A stretch of DNA of 64,000 bases from Planctomycetota bacterium (lineage in GTDB: Bacteria; Planctomycetota; Uabimicrobiia; Uabimicrobiales; Uabimicrobiaceae). Positions within the stretch are counted from its first letter, which is position 1. Each line of letters begins with the position of its first letter. This document shows, one piece after another, positions 17,001 through 25,360 of the stretch. The notes below the pieces were generated by a model. That model did no database searches. It saw only the letters and a list, made by a program, of their open reading frames with translations, and was not told the DNA's origin. Location: NCBI GenBank assembly GCA_029260735.1, contig JAJDCR010000111.1, forward strand, positions 20,623-84,622. The letters run 5' to 3'. The translations under genes and the position numbers were made by a program.

Positions 17001-17877
17001 AAATTAAAGAATCTAGCTTAGCGTCTTTGATGACGGCAGCAGAGGAAACAGCGAACTCTTGAAGTTGATCGGATAAATCATCTGTGATTAATGTTCCTGC
17101 TGGTAAATGGAACTCGACTTCTCCCTCTTCATTTTCTTTCTTAATAGGAGCCGCCAAAACTTTTCCGATAATGTTACGATAAGATCGATTTCCTTTGAGA
17201 GTAACGTTTTGAACCTTATGAAACAAACGAATAATCGATTCATCAGTGGAATACTCTGGAGCTAATGCACGAATAAAGATAGTGATAGGAATCTTTCCAC
17301 TCTGATCGATTCGAATCGAAAGAGTATCTTTCTTTGTTACATTTATTTCTATCCAGCTTCCCCGCTCTGGAATAATCCAACAAGTTTGTAAATGCTTTTC
17401 CCCAGAATGTTTTTCTTCTGCAAAATCAATACCAGGAGAGCGATGTAGCTGACTAACAATAACACGTTCAGCTCCATTAATAATAAACTCTCCTCCTCCA
17501 ATCATAAGAGGGATCTCGCCAAGATAAACATCTTCTTCTATGTAAGTTTCATCAGGGCGATTGAGCCGAACTCTAATCTTAAATGGAGCCCCATAAGTTC
17601 TTTTTAAGCGACGACATTCATCAGGAGTATATCTTGGTTTTGCAAGCTCATATTGTTTATATTCTAAGGTTATACTTCCATCAGGAAAACTCTTAATAGG
17701 AAAGACTCTCCCTATGATCGCTTCTAACCCTTTTTCGTCTCGACTAATCGAGGGAACCTTCATTTGGAGAAAGTCTTCATAAGATCTCAATTGAAGTTCA
17801 ACTAAATTAGGTACTTCAACGATCTCTTTGTGTTTTCCGTAATACCTACGTTCAGAAAAGTATGTCATAAATTCCAT
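14092..17877 (-). CDS. rpoB: DNA-directed RNA polymerase subunit beta
   Basis: Encodes 1261 residues. The rifampicin region has the usual [29 protein letters not shown] pattern (in parts: [23 protein letters not shown]), followed by [17 protein letters not shown]. The C-terminal [23 protein letters not shown] clamp region is intact. The start could be ATG 17877 (MEFMTYF) or ATG 17868; neither has a strong Shine-Dalgarno. A 344-bp structured gap separates it from rplL, as in other bacteria where rplJL-rpoBC attenuation occurs. Confidence 0.98.
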   Translation of the reverse strand: [1261 protein letters not shown]

Positions 17878-17880
17878 TTA

Positions 17881-18224
17881 ACGAAAATCTATAATCGCAA
17901 ATAGACTCGTTAACCTCCGTAGATTTATCCGTAGATTTGTCCGTAGATTTAACACGGCTCAAAAATTTATTTGGCCACAAAAAAACAATAGCCGCAGGCC
18001 ATCAAGACAGACTGCGGGTGCAATTTGTGCGACAGAATTCTTTTTTTTCGTGGCTTTTTTTATTTGTAGAGAGTTTTTTTACTAAGGGTGTATCCCTAGT
18101 TTTTTCTACAAAATAGCCCAAAAAAAGCAAATTTCTATAAAATAAAATTTCTCCATTGAAAATTATATCCCAATGGAGAAATTTTACAGACTATATTTAT
18201 ATGCGTTGAAAAGTGCAAAGTTGA
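17881..18224 (-). promoter_or_regulatory. rplL-rpoB structured leader with attenuator-like hairpins
   Basis: Three elements are visible. A 15-bp perfect inverted repeat (18144-18158 with 18171-18185; AAAATTTCTCCATTG) lies just downstream of rplL. A hairpin pairing CCGCAG with CTGCGG (17992-17997 with 18012-18017) is followed on the minus strand by a T-rich tract, so it looks like an intrinsic terminator or attenuator. A 12-bp unit, TCCGTAGATTTA/G, is repeated three times at 17916-17951 just before rpoB. Partial termination between rplL and rpoB is well known in E. coli. Confidence 0.55.
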
Positions 18225-18659
18225 CTAGGCTACGCCTTTAATTTCAACCTTAGCACCAGAAGCTTCTAGTTCAGTCTTTGCTTTTTCAGCATCGTCTTTA
18301 GAAACTTTTTCTTTAACAGCCTTAGGAGCTTCATCAACTAAAGCTTTAGCTTCTTTCAATCCAAGACCAGTAATACCACGAACGGCTTTAATAACTTGGA
18401 TTTTCTTGTCGCCAATTTCAGTGAGAACCACATCAAAAGCTGTAGGCTCAGCAGAAGCTTCATCACCGCCACCCGCAACAGGCATAGCACCCATAGCAAC
18501 AGGTGCTGCAGCTGAAACATCGAAAGTTTCGCAGAATAGATCTTTAAGTCCTTTTAAATCAAGAACATTGTACCCTTTGATAACGTCCACAATAAGTCCG
18601 CTTTTTTCTTCTCCGGATAATGCACTGATTTCTTCAACGAGCTTACTTGTATCACTCAT
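18225..18659 (-). CDS. rplL: 50S ribosomal protein L7/L12
   Basis: The start at 18659 (MSDTSKLVEEIS) is chosen because GGAG lies nine bases upstream; an in-frame codon at 18680 would add seven residues without support. The product has 144 residues, longer than the usual 120-130. It has the N-terminal dimerisation domain, an Ala/Gly hinge (PVAMGAMPVAGGG, about residues 55-70) and the C-terminal factor-binding domain with IKAVRGITGLGLKEAKALV. L7/L12 forms the stalk that recruits EF-Tu and EF-G. rplJ lies 181 bases upstream. Confidence 0.96.
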   Translation of the reverse strand: MSDTSKLVEEISALSGEEKSGLIVDVIKGYNVLDLKGLKDLFCETFDVSAAAPVAMGAMPVAGGGDEASAEPTAFDVVLTEIGDKKIQVIKAVRGITGLGLKEAKALVDEAPKAVKEKVSKDDAEKAKTELEASGAKVEIKGVA

Positions 18660-18840
18660 CTCTAAATCTCCAATCCTCAAATAACAGATAACCCAGGCAA
18701 GGTTGGGATCGCCGTGACTTTAAGGTTAACTAAAAATTTTTACTGAATTTGTACGTTTGCTACCCAAAACAAGGTAGTATATCTTTCATTACTAATAAAA
18801 GCAAATGCACGTATGGCTTTTGACTTTTCTTTTGACCTCT

Positions 18841-19401
18841 TTAAGAAGTAAGATCGGAAACATTTTCAGCTCCCTGCTCTTCCATCTTATCAATTAGCCC
18901 GTTAGTTGCATAAACAACGTTTTGTAATGGGCCAGCCAAAATAGTTGCAATTTGTTGCATTGGGGCTTCGAAAACTCCAGCCAACATTGAAAGAAGAACT
19001 TCTCTCGGAGGAGTTTTAGAAAGCTCAACAACATCTTCATTGCTTAAAACATTACCAGGAAGATAGCCAGCTTTGAGTTTTATTTTCTTGGCTTTTTTAT
19101 TCCAGTCAACTAAGCATTGAGCTACATTGACAATGCTTTCTCCGCCGAAGGCAATTGCCGTTGGTCCATTGAGATGCTCAGCAATCGTTTCGCTGTTTCC
19201 AGGAAACTTTTGCTTTAAAACAACATTTGCCAGGGTATTTTTTAAGACAAATAAACTAATTCCCTGAGCATATAGATTACTTCTCAACTCAAAGGCATCT
19301 TGCGCCTCTAGGCCACTATAGTCAACCAAAATGAAGCTATCTACTTCCTCTAGGTATCGGGATAGCTCTCGAGCCATCTCTTTTCTGAGCATTTTAGACA
19401 T
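18841..19401 (-). CDS. rplJ: 50S ribosomal protein L10
   Basis: Encodes 186 residues. The N-terminal rRNA-binding domain contains FILVDYSGLEAQDAFELR and the LFVLKNTLANVVLK motif. The C-terminal helix, which anchors L7/L12 dimers, follows the MLAGVFEAPMQQIATILAGP segment. GGAG lies nine bases upstream of the ATG. L10 is the stalk base and in other bacteria represses its own operon by binding the mRNA leader. The 126-bp gap to rplA is AT-rich, with small palindromes that might be such a leader. Confidence 0.96.
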   Translation of the reverse strand: MSKMLRKEMARELSRYLEEVDSFILVDYSGLEAQDAFELRSNLYAQGISLFVLKNTLANVVLKQKFPGNSETIAEHLNGPTAIAFGGESIVNVAQCLVDWNKKAKKIKLKAGYLPGNVLSNEDVVELSKTPPREVLLSMLAGVFEAPMQQIATILAGPLQNVVYATNGLIDKMEEQGAENVSDLTS

Positions 19402-19527
19402 GCATCTTCACTCCGATATTCTTTGAGACAATTTTTTTGTTGGAAATAACCCTATTCACAAAAATTTCATTCTTCGTAGAATAAACTACAAATTTTTTGT
19501 TTTTGTGATAACGATTAGGAAACAAAC

Positions 19528-20280
19528 CTAATGTTCATCAAGGGCTATTCCAGGTCCCATAGAGGACGAAATTACCACTTTTTTGATATAGATTCCTTTA
19601 GCAGTAGCAGGTCTCACAGCTTTGATATGTTCAATAAATGCTTCAACGTTTTCAATTAAGCTTTCCTTAGGAAAGCTTTTTTTGCCAACAGGAGCATGAA
19701 CATTACCGCCACTATCAGTACGATACTCTACTTTTCCGGCTTTAAACTCTTTTACAGCAGTAAGAACGTCAGGAGTCACTGTACCAGACTTAGGAGAAGG
19801 CATTTTGCCTTTTGGCCCAAGAACTCGTCCTAACTTACCTACAAAACGCATCATGCTAGGATGAGCAATAGCAACATCAAAATCAAGCCAATTTTCTTTT
19901 TGAATTTTATCAGCTAAGTCTTGAGATCCTACAACATCAGCCCCTGCTTTAAGTGCTTCTTCTGCCATATCGCCTTCAGCAAAAACAATGACTTTTACAT
20001 CTTTGCCTATACCATGAGGTAAAGAAACTGATCCTCTAACCAATTGGTCAGATTTTCGAGGATCAACACCTAAGCTCATGACAATATCCACAGATTCATC
20101 AAAATTAGCTTCGCTGGAACTCTTGATTAACTCAACCCCATCTTGAGTGGAGTAACGAGCCTTAGAATTAACCTTACTAAGATTATCTTGATGTCGTTTT
20201 GATTTTGCTCTACGGCTGGGAGGTCCGGGGCGTCTTTTTCTTACTTTTTCTTCTTCAGGAGCTTTTACTTGATCACTCAT
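19528..20280 (-). CDS. rplA: 50S ribosomal protein L1
   Basis: Encodes 250 residues, about 20 more than usual, because of a basic N-terminal extension (EEKVRKRRPGPPSRRAKSKR). The conserved core follows: GVDPRKSDQLVRGSVSLPHG, MMRFVGKLGRVLGPKGKMP and the GKVEYRTDSGGNVHAPVGK segment. L1 binds 23S rRNA at the mobile stalk and can regulate the rplKA mRNA. It starts 14 bases after rplK. Confidence 0.97.
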   Translation of the reverse strand: MSDQVKAPEEEKVRKRRPGPPSRRAKSKRHQDNLSKVNSKARYSTQDGVELIKSSSEANFDESVDIVMSLGVDPRKSDQLVRGSVSLPHGIGKDVKVIVFAEGDMAEEALKAGADVVGSQDLADKIQKENWLDFDVAIAHPSMMRFVGKLGRVLGPKGKMPSPKSGTVTPDVLTAVKEFKAGKVEYRTDSGGNVHAPVGKKSFPKESLIENVEAFIEHIKAVRPATAKGIYIKKVVISSSMGPGIALDEH

Positions 20281-20293
20281 GATTTAGTACCTC

Positions 20294-20719
20294 TTATTCG
20301 ACTACTTCAATCCCCATACTTCTTGCAGTTCCTTCGATAACGCGCATGGCACTATCGACACTATGTGCATTCATATTTTTTTGCTTTTCTTCAGCAATTT
20401 TTTTCACCTGTTCTTTGGTCACTTTCCCAACTTTTTTAATATTGGGAACACCAGACCCTTTAGCAACTCCAGCAGCCTGTTTCAAAAGAAACGAGACAGG
20501 TGATCCTTTGAATTCCATATCAAAAGAGCGATCGTCATAAACGCTTAGAATCACTGCTATTGGAGCACCCATATTCTCACGAGTGGCATCATTAAATTTT
20601 TTAACAAATTCACCAATGTTAACACCATGCTGCCCCAAAGCGGGTCCAACAGGGGGAGCTGGAGTGGCTTGTCCACCAGGACAAGTCAATTTAACATTCG
20701 CAACTACTTTTTTGGCCAT
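20294..20719 (-). CDS. rplK: 50S ribosomal protein L11
   Basis: Encodes 141 residues, the typical length. The Pro-rich GQATPAPPVGPALGQHGVNI motif, NDATRENMGAPIAVILSVYDDRS and the C-terminal domain with VDSAMRVIEGTARSMGIEV identify L11, part of the GTPase-associated centre. The gene begins about 20 bases after nusG. The order secE-nusG-rplK-rplA is conserved across bacteria. Confidence 0.98.
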   Translation of the reverse strand: MAKKVVANVKLTCPGGQATPAPPVGPALGQHGVNIGEFVKKFNDATRENMGAPIAVILSVYDDRSFDMEFKGSPVSFLLKQAAGVAKGSGVPNIKKVGKVTKEQVKKIAEEKQKNMNAHSVDSAMRVIEGTARSMGIEVVE

Positions 20720-20738
20720 ATTTTCCTCGTTACTTTAT

Positions 20739-21419
20739 TTACAAGCTTTCTACTTGCCAGAATTCTAACTCTACTTGCGTATACCGACCAAAGATCGCAA
20801 CAACAACCTTAACAATCCCTTTTTGCTCATTAACCTCGTCAACAATACCATCAAAGTTCTCAAAAGGACCTTCTTTGATTTTGATATTTTGTCCTTTTCG
20901 AAAGGATATCTTAGGCTTAGGTTTGTCCTTAGTCTGTGAGCAGTTGAAAAGCATTCTCTCAACTTCTTCCTCAGACATAGGAACTGGCTTTGAGGGAGAT
21001 CCCACAAAGTCACCAACCCCAGGAGTGCTTTTTACGATATGGCGGGACTCATCGGACATAATCATTTCGACCATGACATAACCGGGATACAGTTTTCTTT
21101 CAACGACTTTTTTTTGTCCCTTTTTTACCTCTGATACTAGTTCAGTAGGAACAACTACTCTAGAGAAAAGATCTCCTGCTGTTGAAGCAGCGATTTTTTT
21201 CTCCAACCCTAGTCTTACTCTATCCTCTTTGTTACTTTGCACACGCAAGATGAACCATTTCATGTCAGGATTAGGAGAAGCACTTTCAATAGTAGCATTC
21301 TCAACTACTTCCTCAACATCAGTGTTTTCTTGTGAAGCTGTGTCATTTTCAGTGCTATCCAGCTCTTTTTCCACATTAGCCTCATTTTCATCATTGCTTT
21401 TGTCTTCAGGAAAGCCCAT
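20739..21419 (-). CDS. nusG: Transcription termination/antitermination factor NusG
   Basis: Encodes 226 residues. After an acidic extension of about 52 residues (rich in Glu, Asp and Asn) the NGN domain starts at MKWFILRVQSNKE. It includes LYPGYVMVEM and STPGVGDFVG. The KOW domain carries FRKGQNIKIKEGPFENFDGIV. NusG couples RNA polymerase to the ribosome (via S10) and to Rho. AAGG sits about eight bases before the ATG. The acidic extension is unlike E. coli NusG and supports a PVC-type host. Confidence 0.95.
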   Translation of the reverse strand: MGFPEDKSNDENEANVEKELDSTENDTASQENTDVEEVVENATIESASPNPDMKWFILRVQSNKEDRVRLGLEKKIAASTAGDLFSRVVVPTELVSEVKKGQKKVVERKLYPGYVMVEMIMSDESRHIVKSTPGVGDFVGSPSKPVPMSEEEVERMLFNCSQTKDKPKPKISFRKGQNIKIKEGPFENFDGIVDEVNEQKGIVKVVVAIFGRYTQVELEFWQVESL

Positions 21420-21433
21420 GGTATGCCTTCTAT

Positions 21434-21883
21434 TTAAAAGATAGTTCCGAAAAATTTATCGAAAACGATATCTGACAGGAACATGAATACCCCTAAGATG
21501 ATAATTGTAATAATAACAACAACAGAAGAGGTTACAACTTCCCTAAATATAGGCCAAGAAACCTTACGCATTTCACTTTCAGTCTCAATAAGAAATTCTG
21601 AGAGACGAGCATGCCTAAAACTTGCCCAGAAAGACAGCAGAACTGAAAAAAGCCAAATGCCCAAAGAAATAAACAGCCGATATGATATAATTATATCATA
21701 CTCAACTAAGGGAATGGTTATTTGAGTAAGAGGCTGGCTTAACCATCCATATTGGATACTTTCAGCAGGCGGAAAGCAGGTCGAATAAAGCCGGTATGCT
21801 CCAAAGGTAAAAAGCACAAGTAGGCAGAGAAATGTAATTCGACGAATTACAATTCCTTGTTTCGGTTTATAAATCAAAGACAT
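21434..21883 (-). CDS. secE: Preprotein translocase subunit SecE, three-helix form
   Basis: The start ATG at 21883 (MSLIYKPKQG) has AAGGA about nine bases upstream; the longer frame would need a TTG start. The product has 149 residues with three hydrophobic segments (about residues 14-33, 63-88 and 118-145). The amphipathic SecE signature SEFLIETESEMRKVSWPIFREVV precedes the last segment (in parts: ETESEMRKVSWP). SecE clamps SecY in the translocon. It lies between tuf and nusG, the conserved place. Confidence 0.92.
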   Translation of the reverse strand: MSLIYKPKQGIVIRRITFLCLLVLFTFGAYRLYSTCFPPAESIQYGWLSQPLTQITIPLVEYDIIISYRLFISLGIWLFSVLLSFWASFRHARLSEFLIETESEMRKVSWPIFREVVTSSVVVIITIIILGVFMFLSDIVFDKFFGTIF

Positions 21884-22055
21884 TCTTACGTTTCCTTTTG
21901 TAACTTTCTCATATCCCAAATATCAAAATATTCCGTATAAAACGGTTTTGAAGGGAGCACAAACGGCAAGAACACAATTAGCCCTAACAAAAATCTTTTG
22001 ACTTTCTTGTAAACCAAAAGACTTTGTTAGGGCTCATTGTAAATAACCTAGATTA

Positions 22056-23249
22056 TTACTCAGAAATTTCGGTAACTACACCAGCTCCCACTGTTCTACC
22101 ACCTTCTCGGATAGCAAAACGAAGCTCTTTTTCCATAGCAATAGGAGTAATGAGTTCAACTTCTAGGTCAACGTTATCACCAGGCATTACCATATCAGCA
22201 CCAACTACTTGAGCTGTTCCAGTAACATCCGTTGTTCTAAAATAAAACTGAGGTCTGTAACCACTGAAGAAAGGCTTGTGACGTCCACCTTCTTCTTTTT
22301 TCAATACATAAACCTTAGCTTTAAATTTTGTATGAGGCTTAATAGAACCAGGTTTAGCTAGAACTTGACCTCTTTCGAGATCTTTCTTTTCGATCCCACG
22401 TAAAAGCACACCAACGTTATCACCAGCCAAACCTTCATCTAAAAGTTTGCGGAACATTTCCACGCCAGTACATACAGTTTTACGAGTTGCAACCATACCG
22501 ACTACTTCGACATCATCGCCTACCCTAACTTTACCACGTTCAATACGACCAGTACCTACTGTACCACGTCCTTTGATGGAGAAAACATCTTCAATAGGCA
22601 TTAAGAAAGGCTTATCGATTTCGCGTTCAGGCTCAGGAATATAATCATCAACTGCAGCCATCAGGTCAAAAATACATTTAGCATTTTCTTCGTCAGCAGT
22701 TTCACATTTTCCAGCAAGGAGAGCTGATCCAGGTATAACAGGAATATCGTCTCCTGGGTAATCGTATTTGCTTAAAAGCTCACGCAACTCCATTTCGACC
22801 AACTCAACTAGGTCAGGCTCGTCTTTCATCATATCGCATTTGTTTAAAAAAACAACGATACCAGGAACGTTTACCTGACGTGCCAACAAGATGTGCTCTC
22901 GTGTTTGAGGCATAGGTCCATCGGTTGCAGCCACCACTAGAATGGCACCATCCATTTGTGCAGCACCTGTAATCATGTTTTTGATATAGTCAGCGTGTCC
23001 TGGACAATCAACGTGGGCATAATGCCTGTTCTCAGTTTCGTATTCAACGTGGCAAACAGAGATAGTTATTCCACGGGCTTTTTCTTCAGGAGCTTTATCT
23101 ATTTGATCGAAGTCCAGATTACTACATAGACCTTTAAGACTAAGAACTTTAGTGATGGCAGCTGTAAGGGTTGTTTTGCCGTGGTCGATATGTCCAATAG
23201 TGCCAATATTAAGATGCGGCTTGGTTCTTTCGAACTTATCTTTTGCCAT
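22056..23249 (-). CDS. tuf: Translation elongation factor Tu
   Basis: Encodes 397 residues. GTPase motifs: GHIDHGKTTL, RGITI, DCPGHADYIKNMITGAAQMDGAI (in parts) and NKCD. Domain 2 has SIKGRGTVGTGRIERG, and the C-terminal GYRPQFYFRTTDVTG is typical. CGGAG precedes the ATG. EF-Tu delivers aminoacyl-tRNA. The gene is placed as tufB next to secE, with no second copy after fusA in this window. Confidence 0.98.
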   Translation of the reverse strand: MAKDKFERTKPHLNIGTIGHIDHGKTTLTAAITKVLSLKGLCSNLDFDQIDKAPEEKARGITISVCHVEYETENRHYAHVDCPGHADYIKNMITGAAQMDGAILVVAATDGPMPQTREHILLARQVNVPGIVVFLNKCDMMKDEPDLVELVEMELRELLSKYDYPGDDIPVIPGSALLAGKCETADEENAKCIFDLMAAVDDYIPEPEREIDKPFLMPIEDVFSIKGRGTVGTGRIERGKVRVGDDVEVVGMVATRKTVCTGVEMFRKLLDEGLAGDNVGVLLRGIEKKDLERGQVLAKPGSIKPHTKFKAKVYVLKKEEGGRHKPFFSGYRPQFYFRTTDVTGTAQVVGADMVMPGDNVDLEVELITPIAMEKELRFAIREGGRTVGAGVVTEISE

Positions 23250-23491
23250 AGGGACATCTCCGTTAACTCAAATATAACTTTTTTTCAAAATTTCATAACA
23301 ATTATATCAAAACAATTTTCTATCCATCATTCACTTCAGCAAAGAATAAAATAATCTCATAATTGAAATTATTTCAGCCTAAACAAACTATTATTCATAG
23401 AAGGGTTAAGCATATCTTCCTACCATAATCATTCAACACTAAATATTCTTACTAGGAAAAGCTAAAAATATTTTATAGTGAGTACATAATC

Positions 23492-23707
23492 ATGGTTACA
23501 TTCTCAAACACTAAACCAACTTTAGAGACTAAACGTCCAAAATTCTTCTTTAGATACACTGCAACACAAAAATCAGATAAGACTTAGAGAATAGCATTCA
23601 AATCTGGTGTAAAGATATATGCGGGAAGACAGTGCTTTAGTATTGAAGTTGTAGTTGATGAGGATAAAAAAAATAAGACAAATTTTCAATTTTGGAGGAT
23701 TGGATAA
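23492..23707 (+). pseudogene. Possible degraded ORF between tuf and the tRNA cluster
   Basis: In one plus-strand frame an ATG-initiated stretch of 31 codons ends in TAG (23585-23587). The same frame then continues for 39 more codons with protein-like composition (KSGVKIYAGRQCFSIEVVVD ... FQFWRIG) to TAA at 23705. It may be the broken 3' part of a gene, since nothing in it matches a family I recognise. The surrounding 538-bp gap shows nothing else except the tuf upstream region. Chance is a real alternative. Confidence 0.25.
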
Positions 23708-23787
23708 ACAAAAAACTTCTTATTATAGGGAATGAAAGTATCTTGTTTTCAAATTTTCCGGCGGAATACATTGTCTTATGAATCAAT

Positions 23788-23859
<72 letters not shown>

Positions 23860-23865
23860 GTCTAG

Positions 23866-23936
23866 AGCGGGTGATGGGAATCGAACCCACACTGCCAGCT
23901 TGGAAGGCTGGTACTCTACCATTGAGTTACACCCGC
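23866..23936 (-). tRNA. glyT: tRNA-Gly (anticodon TCC)
   Basis: A 71-base cloverleaf. The acceptor GCGGGTG pairs with CACCCGC. The anticodon loop CTTCCAA sits on a CCAGC/GCTGG stem, and GGTTCGATTCC is in the T arm. CCA is not encoded. Its place between tRNA-Tyr and tRNA-Thr(GGT) equals glyT in the E. coli tufB operon. Confidence 0.96.
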
Positions 23937-23945
23937 TTTTTTTTA

Positions 23946-24027
23946 TGGAGGGAAGAGGATTCGAACCTCTGAAGGCGAAGCCAGTGGATTTACAGTCCAC
24001 CCCCGTTGGCCACTTAGGTATCCCTCC
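23946..24027 (-). tRNA. tyrU: tRNA-Tyr (anticodon GTA)
   Basis: An 82-base class II tRNA with a long variable arm (about 13 bases). The acceptor GGAGGGA pairs with TCCCTCC, with discriminator A. The anticodon loop CTGTAAA sits on a GTGGA/TCCAC stem, and the T arm is GAGGTTCGAATCCTC. CCA is not encoded. It corresponds to tyrU. Confidence 0.96.
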
Positions 24028-24049
24028 TGAATTTGCATTATTTTAAGCA

Positions 24050-24121
24050 AGCTAGCGGTGGGATTCGAACCCACAACCGCCTGATTACAAATCAGGGGCT
24101 CTGCCGTTGAGCTACGCTAGC
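24050..24121 (-). tRNA. thrU: tRNA-Thr (anticodon TGT)
   Basis: A 72-base cloverleaf. The acceptor GCTAGCG pairs with CGCTAGC. The anticodon loop TTTGTAA is on a CCTGA/TCAGG stem, and the T arm is GTGGGTTCGAATCCCAC. CCA is not encoded. It is the first gene of the tRNA-tuf unit, equal to thrU. Confidence 0.96.
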
Positions 24122-24161
24122 AGAGTTATATCTCTCTTTACAATTCAAGGAACAGGTGAAT

Positions 24162-24210
24162 GTTCTCATTTAAGAGAACGTAATTATATAACCAACTCAG
24201 CTTATTGCAA
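24162..24210 (-). promoter_or_regulatory. Promoter of the tRNA-tuf operon with a downstream palindrome
   Basis: On the minus strand TTGCAA (24205-24210) and a perfect TATAAT (24183-24188) are 16 bases apart, giving a strong sigma70-type promoter about 60 bases before tRNA-Thr(TGT). Just downstream, GTTCTC-ATTTAA-GAGAAC (24162-24179) forms a 6-bp perfect hairpin or operator-like palindrome in the transcribed leader. Confidence 0.65.
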
Positions 24211-24281
24211 GCAAAAAATGGATTTTAAAAAAAATACCCGCTAAGACTATACAAGAGAACGGCTTAGAGGGAGAATACAGC

Positions 24282-25286
24282 CTATAAAACAAAGAATTCC
24301 ACTGCCTTTTTAAAATAATAATTCGCATCTTCTTCTTTTAGAAGAGAAAAATTTTCTTCTTTTTCCTTAAGATACTTAAGATACCTATCATAGCTAAAAA
24401 CAGTATAAGCTCCCTCCTCTTGCTGTGTTTCCAGAAGCATTTTACTTTGAATTAAAGCTTGCTCGGAAATTGCTGGATCCAAAGGTGACTGGGCCATCCA
24501 AAGAAGGGTTTCTTGAAACACTTCTGGCTTGTTACAACTCGCCAGCATCCCTGCCACATCAAGCATTTCAGAAAACTGAGGGCGATTAGAAAATTTTTCA
24601 CAAAAAAGCGAGAACCCTTCATAAGCCTTGCTTGTCCCCACCTGTTCGGACACTAATTGAGCTGTGTAGATAGCAGGAAAAACAAGCTCATCTTCAACCT
24701 TTTCGAGAGCAACAAAATATTTCTCCATAAGAGAACTACTTTGCCATAAGCGCATAAAAATTCTAGCAAGATATTGATTGGCGAGATTTCTTTTTTCATT
24801 ATCCCCTTTTATATTTGGAATTCTAAAAAAAGTACTTCCGTAGAAGTTTTGAAACCTAGATGATAGGAAAACAGACAAGCACCCTTCCATTATTTCTGCA
24901 ATAGAATCTACTTGATCAGGCCCCCATATGTCATCTTTTACGTTATCCAGAACCGTTGCCATAAAAGAGTCACCATAGAAACTTAATCCATCCAGAAACT
25001 CATTAGATTTTAGCTTTAGTAGCATCTTTTTGTGAGATTTTCCCCAAAAAGTGTCCATTCTAGATAATGAAAAAACAAAAGTCGCTGCTACCTTTGTTGT
25101 CTCCGGGTTATTTAGCAGCAACTCTTCCAATCGATATTTGGCGAAAGACTTCTTTACCTCCCAATACATTTTCAAGGAGAGAAACTTTATCCAAACTTTT
25201 CTTAAAAAACCAGGCAGCTTAGGAGCCAGGTTTCCTTTTTCTGCCTCTAAGGCATTTAAAAGTATATCTTTAAGCTCTTTGTTCAT
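24282..25286 (-). CDS. Conserved-looking helical protein of unknown function
   Basis: Encodes 334 residues from ATG 25286 (MNKELKDIL); a TTG six codons upstream would also be open, and neither has a good Shine-Dalgarno. The sequence is almost entirely alpha-helical and soluble, with no signal peptide or membrane segment, many Leu/Glu/Lys and a run of short helical hairpins resembling tandem helical repeats. No family is recognised. It is downstream of the AI-2E-type permease (75 bases) and ends before the tRNA promoter, so it may share that transcript. Confidence 0.75.
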   Translation of the reverse strand: MNKELKDILLNALEAEKGNLAPKLPGFLRKVWIKFLSLKMYWEVKKSFAKYRLEELLLNNPETTKVAATFVFSLSRMDTFWGKSHKKMLLKLKSNEFLDGLSFYGDSFMATVLDNVKDDIWGPDQVDSIAEIMEGCLSVFLSSRFQNFYGSTFFRIPNIKGDNEKRNLANQYLARIFMRLWQSSSLMEKYFVALEKVEDELVFPAIYTAQLVSEQVGTSKAYEGFSLFCEKFSNRPQFSEMLDVAGMLASCNKPEVFQETLLWMAQSPLDPAISEQALIQSKMLLETQQEEGAYTVFSYDRYLKYLKEKEENFSLLKEEDANYYFKKAVEFFVL

Positions 25287-25360
25287 TAGATAATTTTGGC
25301 GCAAACGTTTTCTAAATGGCCAACCCTGTCACTTTCTGAGTTTGAGCAATATTCAAAATT

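Noticed and set aside
18660..18680. A seven-residue longer L7/L12
   Set aside because: The alternative start lacks a Shine-Dalgarno, while GGAG stands nine bases before the internal ATG.
23250..23491. A tuf promoter
   Set aside because: A TATAAT is visible near 23302 on the minus strand, but no good -35 box lies at the right distance, so I did not list it.
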